64,000 bases of DNA, taken from the NCBI GenBank assembly GCA_900542765.1, contig UQOX01000007.1:22699-86698 (forward strand), read 5' to 3'. This document shows, in pieces, positions 24,605-33,700 of this stretch (the first letter of the stretch is position 1; each line of letters opens with the position of its first letter). The notes under the pieces are model-generated. The model worked only from the letters and a program-made list of their open reading frames with translations, was not told the origin of the DNA and searched no databases. The stretch comes from an uncultured Porphyromonadaceae bacterium. Its GTDB lineage: Bacteria; Bacteroidota; Bacteroidia; Bacteroidales; UBA11471. The translations under genes and the position numbers were made by a program.

Positions 24605-26437
24605 ATGAAACACGAATTGCGTAGTGCGACCTGCACACAAGGCCGACGAATGGCCGGCGCGCGAGCCCTGTGGCGCGCCAACGGCATGAAAGAAGAGCAG
24701 ATGGGACGTCCGGTAATCGCTGTCGTCAATTCATTCACCCAGTTTGTGCCGGGTCATGTGCATCTGCATGAAATCGGGCAGATTGTCAAATCCGAAATCG
24801 AGAAACTCGGTTGCTTTGCCGCCGAGTTCGACACGATAGCCATCGACGACGGTATCGCCATGGGGCACGACGGAATGCTCTATTCCCTCCCTTCGCGCGA
24901 CCTCATCGCCGACAGCGTCGAATACATGGTCAATGCCCACAAAGCCGATGCCATGGTATGCATCAGCAACTGCGACAAGATAACCCCCGGTATGCTCATG
25001 GCGGCCATGCGCTTGAATATTCCCGCCGTCTTTGTCTCGGGGGGACCCATGGAGTCGCACAAATACAACGGCGAGAATGCCGACCTCATCACGGCGATGG
25101 TGAAAGCCGCCGATACGTCGGTGAGCGACGAGGAGATAGCCCGCATCGAAAGCTGTTCCTGCCCCGGTTGCGGCAGCTGCTCGGGCATGTTCACCGCCAA
25201 TTCGATGAACTGTCTCACCGAGGCCATCGGTCTCTCCCTTCCCGGCAACGGAACAATCTTGGCGACCCATGCCAACCGGGTGCAACTCTTCCGTGATGCA
25301 GCCCGTCTCATCGTGAAAAACGCCTATAAATATTATGAAGAAGGCGATGAGAGCGTACTGCCCCGCAGCATTGCCACCCGCCAAGCCTTCCTCAACGCCA
25401 TGACTCTCGACATAGCCATGGGCGGTTCTACCAACACGGTGCTCCACCTGCTGGCCGTTGCCAACGAGGGCGGTGTCGATTTCAAAATGGCCGACATCGA
25501 CCGCCTGAGCCGTCATGTACCCTGCCTTTGCAAGTTGGCTCCCAACACGCAGAAGTATTCCATACAGGAGTGCAACCGCGCCGGAGGCATTCTCAACATT
25601 CTCGGAGAACTCGACAAGGCCGGCCTGCTCGATACCACCTGCCGTCGTGTCAATGGTGCGACACTGGCCGAGGACATCGAGAAATACGACATCGACAAGG
25701 CTGTTGTCGACCCCGAAGCCCTTCGCATCTATTCCAGCGCTCCCGGTGGCGTGTTCAGCAATAACATGGGAACCCAGTGTGAAACCTATCCGACCCTCGA
25801 TACCGACCGCGCCGAAGGGTGCATACGCGATGTCGACCACGCATACAGCAAAGACGGCGGTCTGGCCGTGCTTTTCGGCAACATTGCCCTCGACGGTTGT
25901 GTCGTGAAGACTGCCGGTGTCGATGCCTCCATCTGGAAATTCTCCGGCCCCGCCAAAGTCTTTGAGTCGCAAGAAGCCGCGTGTGAAGGAATCCTGGGTG
26001 GCAAAGTGGTGAGCGGCGATGTCGTGGTCATCACCCATGAAGGGCCCAAAGGCGGCCCCGGCATGCAGGAAATGCTCTATCCCACATCATACATCAAGTC
26101 CCGTCACCTCGGCAAGGAATGCGCCCTTATAACCGACGGCCGTTTCTCGGGAGGAACCTCGGGGCTCTCGATAGGACACATATCGCCCGAAGCCGCCGCC
26201 GGAGGAAACATCGGACTGGTGCGCGACGGAGACATTATCGAAATAGACATTCCCGCCCGCAGCATACAGGTCAAGCTCTCCGACGAAGAATTGCAGCGTC
26301 GCCGCGAGGAAGAAGAACAGCGCGGCAAGGAGGCGTTTACGCCCCGCAACCGCCAACGTCAGATTTCGAAAGCCTTGCGTGCTTATGCCGCCATGGTAAG
26401 TTCGGCCGACAAAGGCGCTACCCGCATCATCGATTAA
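24605..26437 (+). CDS. ilvD: Dihydroxy-acid dehydratase
   Basis: This iron-sulfur enzyme dehydrates 2,3-dihydroxy-isovalerate and -methylvalerate to the keto acids, the third common step of valine and isoleucine synthesis. The 610-residue product shows the cluster-ligand stretches [13 protein letters not shown] and [44 protein letters not shown] and the C-terminal [20 protein letters not shown] are also typical. It is the first gene of the operon, and its ATG lies 11 bases after the attenuator T run, so its expression is directly set by the attenuator. Confidence 0.96.
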   Translation: MKHELRSATCTQGRRMAGARALWRANGMKEEQMGRPVIAVVNSFTQFVPGHVHLHEIGQIVKSEIEKLGCFAAEFDTIAIDDGIAMGHDGMLYSLPSRDLIADSVEYMVNAHKADAMVCISNCDKITPGMLMAAMRLNIPAVFVSGGPMESHKYNGENADLITAMVKAADTSVSDEEIARIESCSCPGCGSCSGMFTANSMNCLTEAIGLSLPGNGTILATHANRVQLFRDAARLIVKNAYKYYEEGDESVLPRSIATRQAFLNAMTLDIAMGGSTNTVLHLLAVANEGGVDFKMADIDRLSRHVPCLCKLAPNTQKYSIQECNRAGGILNILGELDKAGLLDTTCRRVNGATLAEDIEKYDIDKAVVDPEALRIYSSAPGGVFSNNMGTQCETYPTLDTDRAEGCIRDVDHAYSKDGGLAVLFGNIALDGCVVKTAGVDASIWKFSGPAKVFESQEAACEGILGGKVVSGDVVVITHEGPKGGPGMQEMLYPTSYIKSRHLGKECALITDGRFSGGTSGLSIGHISPEAAAGGNIGLVRDGDIIEIDIPARSIQVKLSDEELQRRREEEEQRGKEAFTPRNRQRQISKALRAYAAMVSSADKGATRIID

Positions 26438-26473
26438 TGAGAGGAATTCCTCTGATTGAAAACCAAGAAGACA

Positions 26474-28174
26474 ATGGACAACAAAGAAATAATAACCGGC
26501 GCAGAAGCCATGATGCGCTCGCTCGAACATCAGGGCGTCGACACCCTCTTCGGGTATCCCGGGGGGTCGATTATGCCTGTTTTCGATGCTCTCTATGACC
26601 ATCGCCACACCTTGCACCACATCTTGGTGCGTCACGAGCAAGGTGCCACCCATGCGGCACAAGGATTTGCCCGCGCCTCCGGGCGTGTCGGCGTGTGCCT
26701 GGTAACCAGCGGCCCCGGTGCCACCAATACGATTACCGGCATTGCCGATGCCATGATCGACAGCACTCCCATTGTGGTCATTGCCGGCCAGGTGGGTACT
26801 TCGTTCCTGGGTTCCGATGCCTTCCAGGAGGTCGATTTGGTGGGCGTTACCCAGCCAATATCCAAGTGGAGTTATCAGATACGTCGTGCCGAGGACGTGC
26901 CTTGGGCGGTAGCTCGTGCTTTCTATATCGCATCGAGCGGACGTCCCGGCCCCGTTGTCCTCGACTTTGCCAAGAATGCGCAAGTCGAAACGTTCGAATA
27001 TCAACCCACAACGGTCGATTTTGTCCGCAGCTATGTACCCGTTCCCGATACCGACCCCATGTCGCTTGTCATGGCCGCCGACCTCATCAACAAGGCTCAA
27101 CGCCCGTTGGTCCTCGTCGGCCAAGGCGTTGAACTGGGCAATGCGCAAGAGCAGTTGATTCAGTTCATCGAGAAAGCCGAAATGCCTGCCGGGTGTACCC
27201 TTTTGGGACTCTCGGCACTTCCCAGCGACCATCGTTTGAATGTGGGAATGCTCGGCATGCACGGCAATCTGGCTCCCAATGTGAAGACCAACGAGTGCGA
27301 TGTGCTCATCGCCGTAGGCATGCGGTTCGACGACCGGGTGACGGGCAATCTCGCCACCTATGCCAAGCAGGCCAAAATCATACATTTCGACATCGACCCG
27401 GCCGAAATCAATAAGAATGTAAAAGTCGACGTGGCCGTCTTGGGCGATTGCAAAGATACCCTCAAAGCCGTGACCGAACTCATGGTGCCGGCTCGCCACA
27501 AAGAGTGGCTCGACTCTTTTGCTCCCTATGCCGAGGAGGAACGGGTCAAAGTCATCGAGCCCGAGATACACCCCGGCAGCGGTCCTCTCAACATGGGCGA
27601 AGTGGTGCGTGCCGTGAGCGAAGCCACCCGCAACGAGGCGGTGCTGGTCACCGACGTGGGGCAGAATCAGATGATGTCGGCACGTTACTTCAAGTACTCC
27701 CGTCGCCGCAGCATTATAACCTCGGGCGGCCTTGGTACGATGGGCTTCGGCCTTCCCGCCGCCGTGGGAGCCACCTTCGCGGTACCCGACCGCACGGTGT
27801 GCGCGTTCATGGGCGACGGTGGCTTGCAAATGAACTTGCAGGAGCTGGGTACGGTGATGGAGCAGAAAGCGCCGGTGAAGATGATATTGCTCAACAACAA
27901 CTATTTGGGAAACGTCCGTCAGTGGCAGGCGATGTTCTTCAATCGCCGTTACTCTTTCACGCCGATGCTCAACCCCGATTACATGAAGATTGCCGAAGCC
28001 TACGGTATACCGGCTCGCCGGGTGATGGAACGGGGCGATTTGGCTTCGGCCATTGCCGAGATGTTGGCAACCGACGGCCCCTATCTCCTCGAAGCCTGCG
28101 TGATCGAGGAGGGCAACGTCCTGCCCATGACGCCTCCCGGAGGTTCGGTCAATGCCATGTTGCTCGAATGTTAA
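26474..28174 (+). CDS. ilvB: Acetolactate synthase, large (catalytic) subunit
   Basis: This thiamine-diphosphate enzyme condenses two pyruvates, or pyruvate with 2-ketobutyrate, at the entry to valine/leucine/isoleucine synthesis. In the 566-residue product the catalytic Glu lies in VRHEQGATHAAQGFARASG (about residue 55). The FAD/QxG region (VIAGQVGTSFLGSDAFQEVD) and the diphosphate-binding GDGGLQMNLQELGT ... NNNYLGNVRQWQ motif (about 445-480) are intact. The start is the ATG at 26474, 36 bp after ilvD; an in-frame TTG at 26456 would add six residues and is less likely. It pairs with the regulatory subunit encoded next. Confidence 0.95.
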   Translation: MDNKEIITGAEAMMRSLEHQGVDTLFGYPGGSIMPVFDALYDHRHTLHHILVRHEQGATHAAQGFARASGRVGVCLVTSGPGATNTITGIADAMIDSTPIVVIAGQVGTSFLGSDAFQEVDLVGVTQPISKWSYQIRRAEDVPWAVARAFYIASSGRPGPVVLDFAKNAQVETFEYQPTTVDFVRSYVPVPDTDPMSLVMAADLINKAQRPLVLVGQGVELGNAQEQLIQFIEKAEMPAGCTLLGLSALPSDHRLNVGMLGMHGNLAPNVKTNECDVLIAVGMRFDDRVTGNLATYAKQAKIIHFDIDPAEINKNVKVDVAVLGDCKDTLKAVTELMVPARHKEWLDSFAPYAEEERVKVIEPEIHPGSGPLNMGEVVRAVSEATRNEAVLVTDVGQNQMMSARYFKYSRRRSIITSGGLGTMGFGLPAAVGATFAVPDRTVCAFMGDGGLQMNLQELGTVMEQKAPVKMILLNNNYLGNVRQWQAMFFNRRYSFTPMLNPDYMKIAEAYGIPARRVMERGDLASAIAEMLATDGPYLLEACVIEEGNVLPMTPPGGSVNAMLLEC

Positions 28175-28188
28175 AAAATCAAGAACCT

Positions 28189-28755
28189 ATGGACAAGAAA
28201 TTATATACGATGATTGTCTACTCCGAGAACATCGCCGGTCTGCTCAACCAGATTACGGCCGTTTTCACCCGTAGGCAAATCAATATCGAAAGCCTCAATG
28301 TGTCGGCTTCCTCGATAAAAGGGGTGCATAAGTACACCATTACCGCATGGGTCGATGAGGAGAACATCAAGAAAATCGTGCGGCAAATCGAGAAAAAAAT
28401 CGATGTCTTGCAGGCTCACTATTTTACCGACGATGAGATTTTCTCGCATGAGATAGCCCTCTACAAACTCTCGACTCCCGTACTCGAACGCGAGCCGAAG
28501 GTCTCGGAACTCATACGCCGTTACAACGCCCGTGTCGTGGAGGTGAATCCCACCTATTCGGCACTCGAAAAAGACGGGACCACCGAAGACATTACATCGC
28601 TCTATGACGAATTGCAGCAACTGGGGTGTGTCCTCCAATTTGTGCGTTCGGGGCGTGTCGCGCTTACCAAGAGTTGCGTAGAACGCGTAAATGAATTCTT
28701 GGCCGACCGCGAAGCCCGCTATCTGAGAGCCAAACAAGGTTGTGCCGAAAATTGA
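28189..28755 (+). CDS. ilvN: Acetolactate synthase, small (regulatory) subunit
   Basis: The 188-residue protein has an N-terminal ACT domain (about residues 3-75, YTMIVYSENIAGLLNQITAV and RRQINIESLNVSAS), which binds valine for feedback control in this family. A C-terminal ALS_ss domain follows (about 90-175). The start is the ATG at 28189, 14 bp after the ilvB stop; the same open frame runs further upstream inside ilvB but that part is a shadow. It is a little longer than E. coli IlvH. It works as a partner of IlvB. Confidence 0.93.
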   Translation: MDKKLYTMIVYSENIAGLLNQITAVFTRRQINIESLNVSASSIKGVHKYTITAWVDEENIKKIVRQIEKKIDVLQAHYFTDDEIFSHEIALYKLSTPVLEREPKVSELIRRYNARVVEVNPTYSALEKDGTTEDITSLYDELQQLGCVLQFVRSGRVALTKSCVERVNEFLADREARYLRAKQGCAEN

Positions 28756-28763
28756 AGATTGTC

Positions 28764-29513
28764 ATGTCATCAGAAGAACAAAAAGTCGGTTCGTATGATT
28801 TCGTGGTAGAGCCATTCTGCTCCGATTTCAGAGGACACATGTCCATTGGCGTCTTGGGAAACCTCCTGCTCAATGTGGCCGAGTTCCATGCCTCCGACCG
28901 CGGATTCGGTATCGTAACCATCAATGAAGGCCATTACACCTGGGTCTTGTCGCGATTGGTCTTGGAGTTCCTCGACGATACCCCGTGCAAGACCGAGAAA
29001 TTCACCATTCAGACGTGGGTCGAGAGTGTCTATCGACTCTTTACCGAGCGCGACTTTGCCATACTCGATTCGTCGGGGACACCTACGGGCTATGCCCGTT
29101 CGGTATGGGCCATGATCGACATCGACACCCGCAAACCGGTCGACCTGCTCTCCATGCACGAAGGCGGCATTACCGATTACATTTGCGATAAGCCTTGTCC
29201 CATAGAACGTCCCGGTAAGGTGAAGAACACCACCGCCACTCCTGTTGCGACACGCGACATCAAGTATAGCGACATCGACATCAACGGTCATGTCAACAGC
29301 ATCAAGTATATCGACCACATACTCGACCTTTTCCCGCTCGACCTCTACAAGACCCGGCGGGTGAAACGTTTCGAGATTGCCTATGCCAACGAGAGCCATT
29401 ATGGCGACACGCTGCAATTCTATTGCGACGACAAGGGGGCGGGAGAGTACCATGTAGAAGTGAAAAAAGATGACGGCGAAATCATTTGCCGCAGTAAAGT
29501 GATATTTATATAA
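28764..29513 (+). CDS. Acyl-ACP thioesterase
   Basis: The 249-residue product matches the FatA/FatB-type acyl-ACP thioesterases (double hot-dog fold), which release free fatty acids from acyl carrier protein. The second hot-dog carries SDIDINGHVNSIKYIDHIL (about residue 170), the Asn/His motif of the active site. The first has FRGHMSIGVLGNLLLNVAEFHA. It starts eight bases after the ilvN stop and precedes ilvC, so it is inside the ilv operon. The same placement occurs, from memory, in Bacteroides thetaiotaomicron. It has no role in the classical pathway; a link through branched-chain acyl chains is an inference. Confidence 0.85.
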   Translation: MSSEEQKVGSYDFVVEPFCSDFRGHMSIGVLGNLLLNVAEFHASDRGFGIVTINEGHYTWVLSRLVLEFLDDTPCKTEKFTIQTWVESVYRLFTERDFAILDSSGTPTGYARSVWAMIDIDTRKPVDLLSMHEGGITDYICDKPCPIERPGKVKNTTATPVATRDIKYSDIDINGHVNSIKYIDHILDLFPLDLYKTRRVKRFEIAYANESHYGDTLQFYCDDKGAGEYHVEVKKDDGEIICRSKVIFI

Positions 29514-29540
29514 TTGTTTCATACTTAAAAACAAACACAA

Positions 29541-30587
29541 ATGGCAGTAATTAATTTTGGCGGTGTTGACGAGAATGTCGTTACCCGTGAAGAATTTCCT
29601 TTGGAAAAAGCAAGAGAAGTCCTCAAAGATGAGGTTATCGCAGTAATCGGTTATGGCGTGCAGGGTCCCGGCCAAAGCCTCAACTTGCGCGACAACGGTT
29701 TCAATGTTATCGTAGGACAACGCAAAGGCGGTAAGACTTGGGACAAGGCGGTTGCCGACGGTTGGGTACCCGGCGAAACCCTTTTCGAAATCGAAGAGGC
29801 TTGCAAGCGTGCCACCATCATTCAATACTTGCTTTCCGACGCTGCTCAAATCGAAGTTTGGCCCCGCATCAAACCTTATCTCACGGCCGGTAAAGCCCTC
29901 TACTTCTCGCACGGTTTCGGCATCACCTACAAGGAGCGCACCCACATCATTCCTCCTGCCGACATCGATGTCATCATGATTGCCCCCAAAGGTTCGGGCA
30001 CCAGCCTGCGCCGCATGTTCCTCCAAGGCCGCGGCCTCAATTCGAGCTATGCCATCTACCAGGACGCTACCGGCCGTGCCAAGGACCGTGTCATCGCGCT
30101 CGGTATCGGCGTAGGTTCGGGTTATCTTTTCGAGACGACTTTCAAGAGAGAGGTTTACTCCGACCTTACCGGCGAACGCGGAACCCTCATGGGCGCTATC
30201 CAAGGTCTTCTGCTGGCTCAGTATGAAGTGCTCCGCGAGCACGGCCACGAACCCTCCGAGGCTTTCAACGAAACCGTTGAGGAACTTACCCAGTCGTTGA
30301 TGCCCCTTTTCGCCGAAAAAGGTATGGACTGGATGTATGCCAACTGCTCGACAACCGCTCAACGCGGCGCTCTCGACTGGATGGGCCCGTTCCACGATGC
30401 CGTGAAACCCGTCTTTGAAAAACTCTACAACGAAGTGGCTTGCGGAAACGAGGCACAACGCTCTATCGACACCAACAGCAAACCCGACTATCGCGAAGGT
30501 CTCGAAAAAGAACTCGCCGCCCTGCGTGAAAGCGAAATGTGGCGCACCGGAGCCGTGGTTCGCAAACTTCGTCCCGAAAACAACTGA
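29541..30587 (+). CDS. ilvC: Ketol-acid reductoisomerase
   Basis: This enzyme rearranges and reduces acetolactate and acetohydroxybutyrate, using NAD(P)H and magnesium. Its 348 residues fit the short class I form. The nucleotide-binding Rossmann motif is VIGYGVQGPGQSLNLRDNG (about residue 33), followed by GQRKGGKTW. The metal and active-site region includes DLTGERGTLMGAIQGLL and EAFNETVEELTQSLMPL. It is preceded by an A-rich leader (AAAAACAAACACAAATG) suited to strong translation and is the last gene of the operon before a terminator. Confidence 0.96.
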   Translation: MAVINFGGVDENVVTREEFPLEKAREVLKDEVIAVIGYGVQGPGQSLNLRDNGFNVIVGQRKGGKTWDKAVADGWVPGETLFEIEEACKRATIIQYLLSDAAQIEVWPRIKPYLTAGKALYFSHGFGITYKERTHIIPPADIDVIMIAPKGSGTSLRRMFLQGRGLNSSYAIYQDATGRAKDRVIALGIGVGSGYLFETTFKREVYSDLTGERGTLMGAIQGLLLAQYEVLREHGHEPSEAFNETVEELTQSLMPLFAEKGMDWMYANCSTTAQRGALDWMGPFHDAVKPVFEKLYNEVACGNEAQRSIDTNSKPDYREGLEKELAALRESEMWRTGAVVRKLRPENN

Positions 30588-30611
30588 TTCTCTTTTTTAA
30601 TATTAGGTAGG

Positions 30612-30651
30612 AAATAAGGCGGGGCCTTCGGGGCCTTTGCCTTATTTTTTT
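30612..30651 (+). terminator. Terminator of the ilv operon
   Basis: AAATAAGGC (30612-30620) pairs with GCCTTATTT (30639-30647), and GGCC/GGCC-type pairing around a TTCG tetraloop (30627-30630) closes the top. Seven T follow from 30645. It ends the ilv transcript before tamB. Confidence 0.85.
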
Positions 30652-30775
30652 GAGTGTCGGCTCAAACAAACCTTCCCGGTGGGACGTTTTCCCCGAGCGG
30701 GAAATGAAAAATTTCGAAAAACTGCTTTCCGCTACCTCTTTTTTAGTAAATTCGTCGTGTTTTATTTGCGGAGGA

Positions 30776-33700
30776 ATGAGGCGTTTGTTTCGATATTTGG
30801 CCATGACGCTGCTGTCTGTTCTCGGACTGCTGTTCCTGGTGGTGGCGTCGCTCTATGTGCCGCCCGTGCAGCGGGCGGTGGTGAAGACGGCCTGTGACGC
30901 GCTGTCCGACTCGGCGATGTCGGTCTCGGTCTCGGACTTCCGTCTGCGTTTCCCGTTGCGCCTCGACCTCTCCGACGTGTGTGTGGTCACCGGCGGGGAT
31001 ACCTTGTGCGCCTTGCATGCCCTGCATACCGAGGTGCCGGTGATGCCGCTGCTCCGCGGCGTGGCGGCCGTACCCCGGCTTTCGCTCCGGGACGTTTTCT
31101 TTGCCTATGCCGATACGGCCGGCTTCTCAATCGCCGTGCGTCTCGATAGTGCCTCGGTCACGGCCGTGAAGGTACACCTTGTCGAAACCTCCCTCCATGC
31201 GCGCTCTCTGGCGTTGAGTGGGGGAGACGTCGCCCTCACACTGGGGCTTCCCGCAGACCCGCCGGCTGTCGATACGTCGTCAACGGCTCCTTTGTCAGGC
31301 CGGTTCGTGGTCGATTCGATAGCTTTGCGTGACATCGGTTATCGAATGGAAGGCTCCTATCGGGAGTCATTCCTCACGGCCGGAGCTCATGCCGTGGAGG
31401 CTCTTGGCGCCTCGGTCGACCTGTCCCGGCAGTGGGTCGATGTGGAGCGTCTTTTGTTGCAGGGCGGCCGCGTGTCGATGCTTTCCGATACCTCCGTTGT
31501 CGTGCCGGCACCCGCCGCACCGTCTGCTGCCGTGACCGAACCTCCGTCGGCTCCGTGGACGGTCATGGCCCGGCAGGTCGGCATCGATGATACGCGTGTC
31601 GTTTATGGATTGAAAGGCCATGCCCCCCGTAAGGGTTTCGATGCTTCTTTCATAGAAATTCAGGATTTGTCTTTGCTGCTCGACTCGGTCTATAACCGAG
31701 GTGGTGAGGTGGCGGCGCGGTTGTGTTCGCTGTCGTTGACCGAACGTTCGGGCTTGGCGGTCGACCGGGGCGAAGCCTCGTTTTCGATGGATTCAGCCGC
31801 CGTGCGGCTCGATGCCTTGCGGTTGGATACCCGCAACTCTTCTCTCACGGCCTCTCTGGCGGCCGATGCGACGGCTCTCGCCATGAACGGTGAAGCGGCC
31901 GTCTCGGCGACGATGGACATGGAGGCGGGGCTCGGTGACGTCGAGCTCTTCCTTCCCACGCTCGATACGTTGTTGTCGGCGCTGCCTTTCAGGTCGCTCA
32001 TGTTGCAGGTGGGAGCCGAAGGGGTGTTGGACGACTTGCGGCTGACGCGTTTCCATGCCGGGTTGCCCGGAGCGGCCGATTTTTCGGCGGTCGGTGAGGT
32101 GCAGTCGCTCACCTGTGCCGACAGTCTCCTGGCGCAGGCGTCTCTCACGGCACGGCTCTATCAGTTGGGCTTCCTTCCGCGCTTGGCGGGAGCCGAGGCG
32201 GCGGCGCGTTTTGCTTTGCCCGATTCGATGACGTTGAGCACCAATGTCATTTTCCGCAATGGCAGCGATGCCCGGTTGCAGTTGACGTGGGAAGCCTTGC
32301 AGGGCAGAGCCGACCTCGATGCCTCCTGTCGCTTTGCCGACACGGCCTATCGGGTGGAGACCCGGTGGCATGACTTCCCCATCGATGCGTTCTTGCCGCA
32401 CGAAGGCGTCGGCCCGCTTACATTTTCCCTGTCGGCCGATGGACGTGGGGCTGACCCCTTTTCACCCCGAATGCAGGCCGAAGCGGCTCTCTATGTCGAC
32501 AGTCTCGATTACCGGGGCTACCGCTTCCGGGATTTCGGGCTCGATGTCGCGCTCGATTCCGGCCGGGTGGGGGCTCAGATACTGTGTGTCGACAGTGCCG
32601 CTCGTCTCGATTTGCAGTTGGCGGCTCTTTTGACACCGACCGAGTACACGGCACGCCTTGCCGGGGAGATAGACTGGCTCGACTTGAAGACCGCCCGCCT
32701 TGTTGAAGATTCATTGACCTTCTCCTCTTCGGTCGATGTGCGGGCGTGGGCCAACAACAAAAACGAATATGCGGTAAAGACGCGGCTCGATATGGTGGGG
32801 CTGCACCTCTTTGATATGGACAATCTTTTCGACCATGTTGTCGTCACGGCCGATGTGTTGCAGGATTCGCTCGACGCCCGGGTCGATTTTCCCGGCATGC
32901 AGATGGCGTTCTCATCGTCTCAGGGCATCGATTCGTTCCTGTCGGGCGTGTCGGCGTTTGGCGATTCGGTTGCGCAGTCGCTTCGGACGATGCAGGTCGA
33001 GCCCTCGGCGTTGTGTGCCCTGTTGCCCGATTTTCAGGTGCAGGGACGATTGGTGCCCGAGCAGGTCGTCGAGAAAATATTGTCGGAGAGCGGTTTCGCG
33101 CTCGACTCTCTCCGCTTCTCGGCGGGTAACTCCTCTGCGGCTCCCTTTGCATTTGAGGCGCAGGTCGACGGTTTGGCGCTCTCCTCGTTTGCGGCCGATA
33201 CGCTTACCGTCTCTTTGCGGCAGGAGGACGATGTGTTGCGTTATGCCGTGCAGATGGGAAATACTCTGGCTACATCGACGCTGTTGGCGCGAGCCGGCGT
33301 CTCGGGATATGTGGGGCATAACGAACTTTATGCCGCTTTGCGGCAGTGTGACCAGGAACAGGTGGAGGGTTTGCTTCTCGACATCGATGCGCGAGCGTCC
33401 GATTCCCTTTTGCACCTGACGTTGGCTCCCGACTCTCCCACATTGGGGGTACCCGGTTGGTCGCTCAACGCCGGAAACTTTATCGATTACTATTTCGACG
33501 GCCGTCTGGCGGCCGATGTGCTGTTGCAGCACGACATTCAGTCGTTTTCGCTGCGGTCGGGCGCGCACCCCGGTGCCGACACGATATATCTCGATGTCGA
33601 GAACCTGAGGTTGGCGCCCATCTTACAGACCTTGCCCGGCACGCCCCCGGTGTCGGCGCTTCTCTCCACGGCCTTGTCGGCCCATTTCTCCGATGGCCGT

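Noticed and set aside
26087..27829. Long minus-strand frames across ilvD, ilvB and ilvC (26087-27829 and 28770-30458)
   Set aside because: They lie antisense to five conserved operon genes and show no domain of their own.
30650..30775. Upstream extension of TamB to 30650
   Set aside because: The extra residues overlap the ilv terminator and have no membrane or signal feature; the Arg-rich start at 30776 fits the family.
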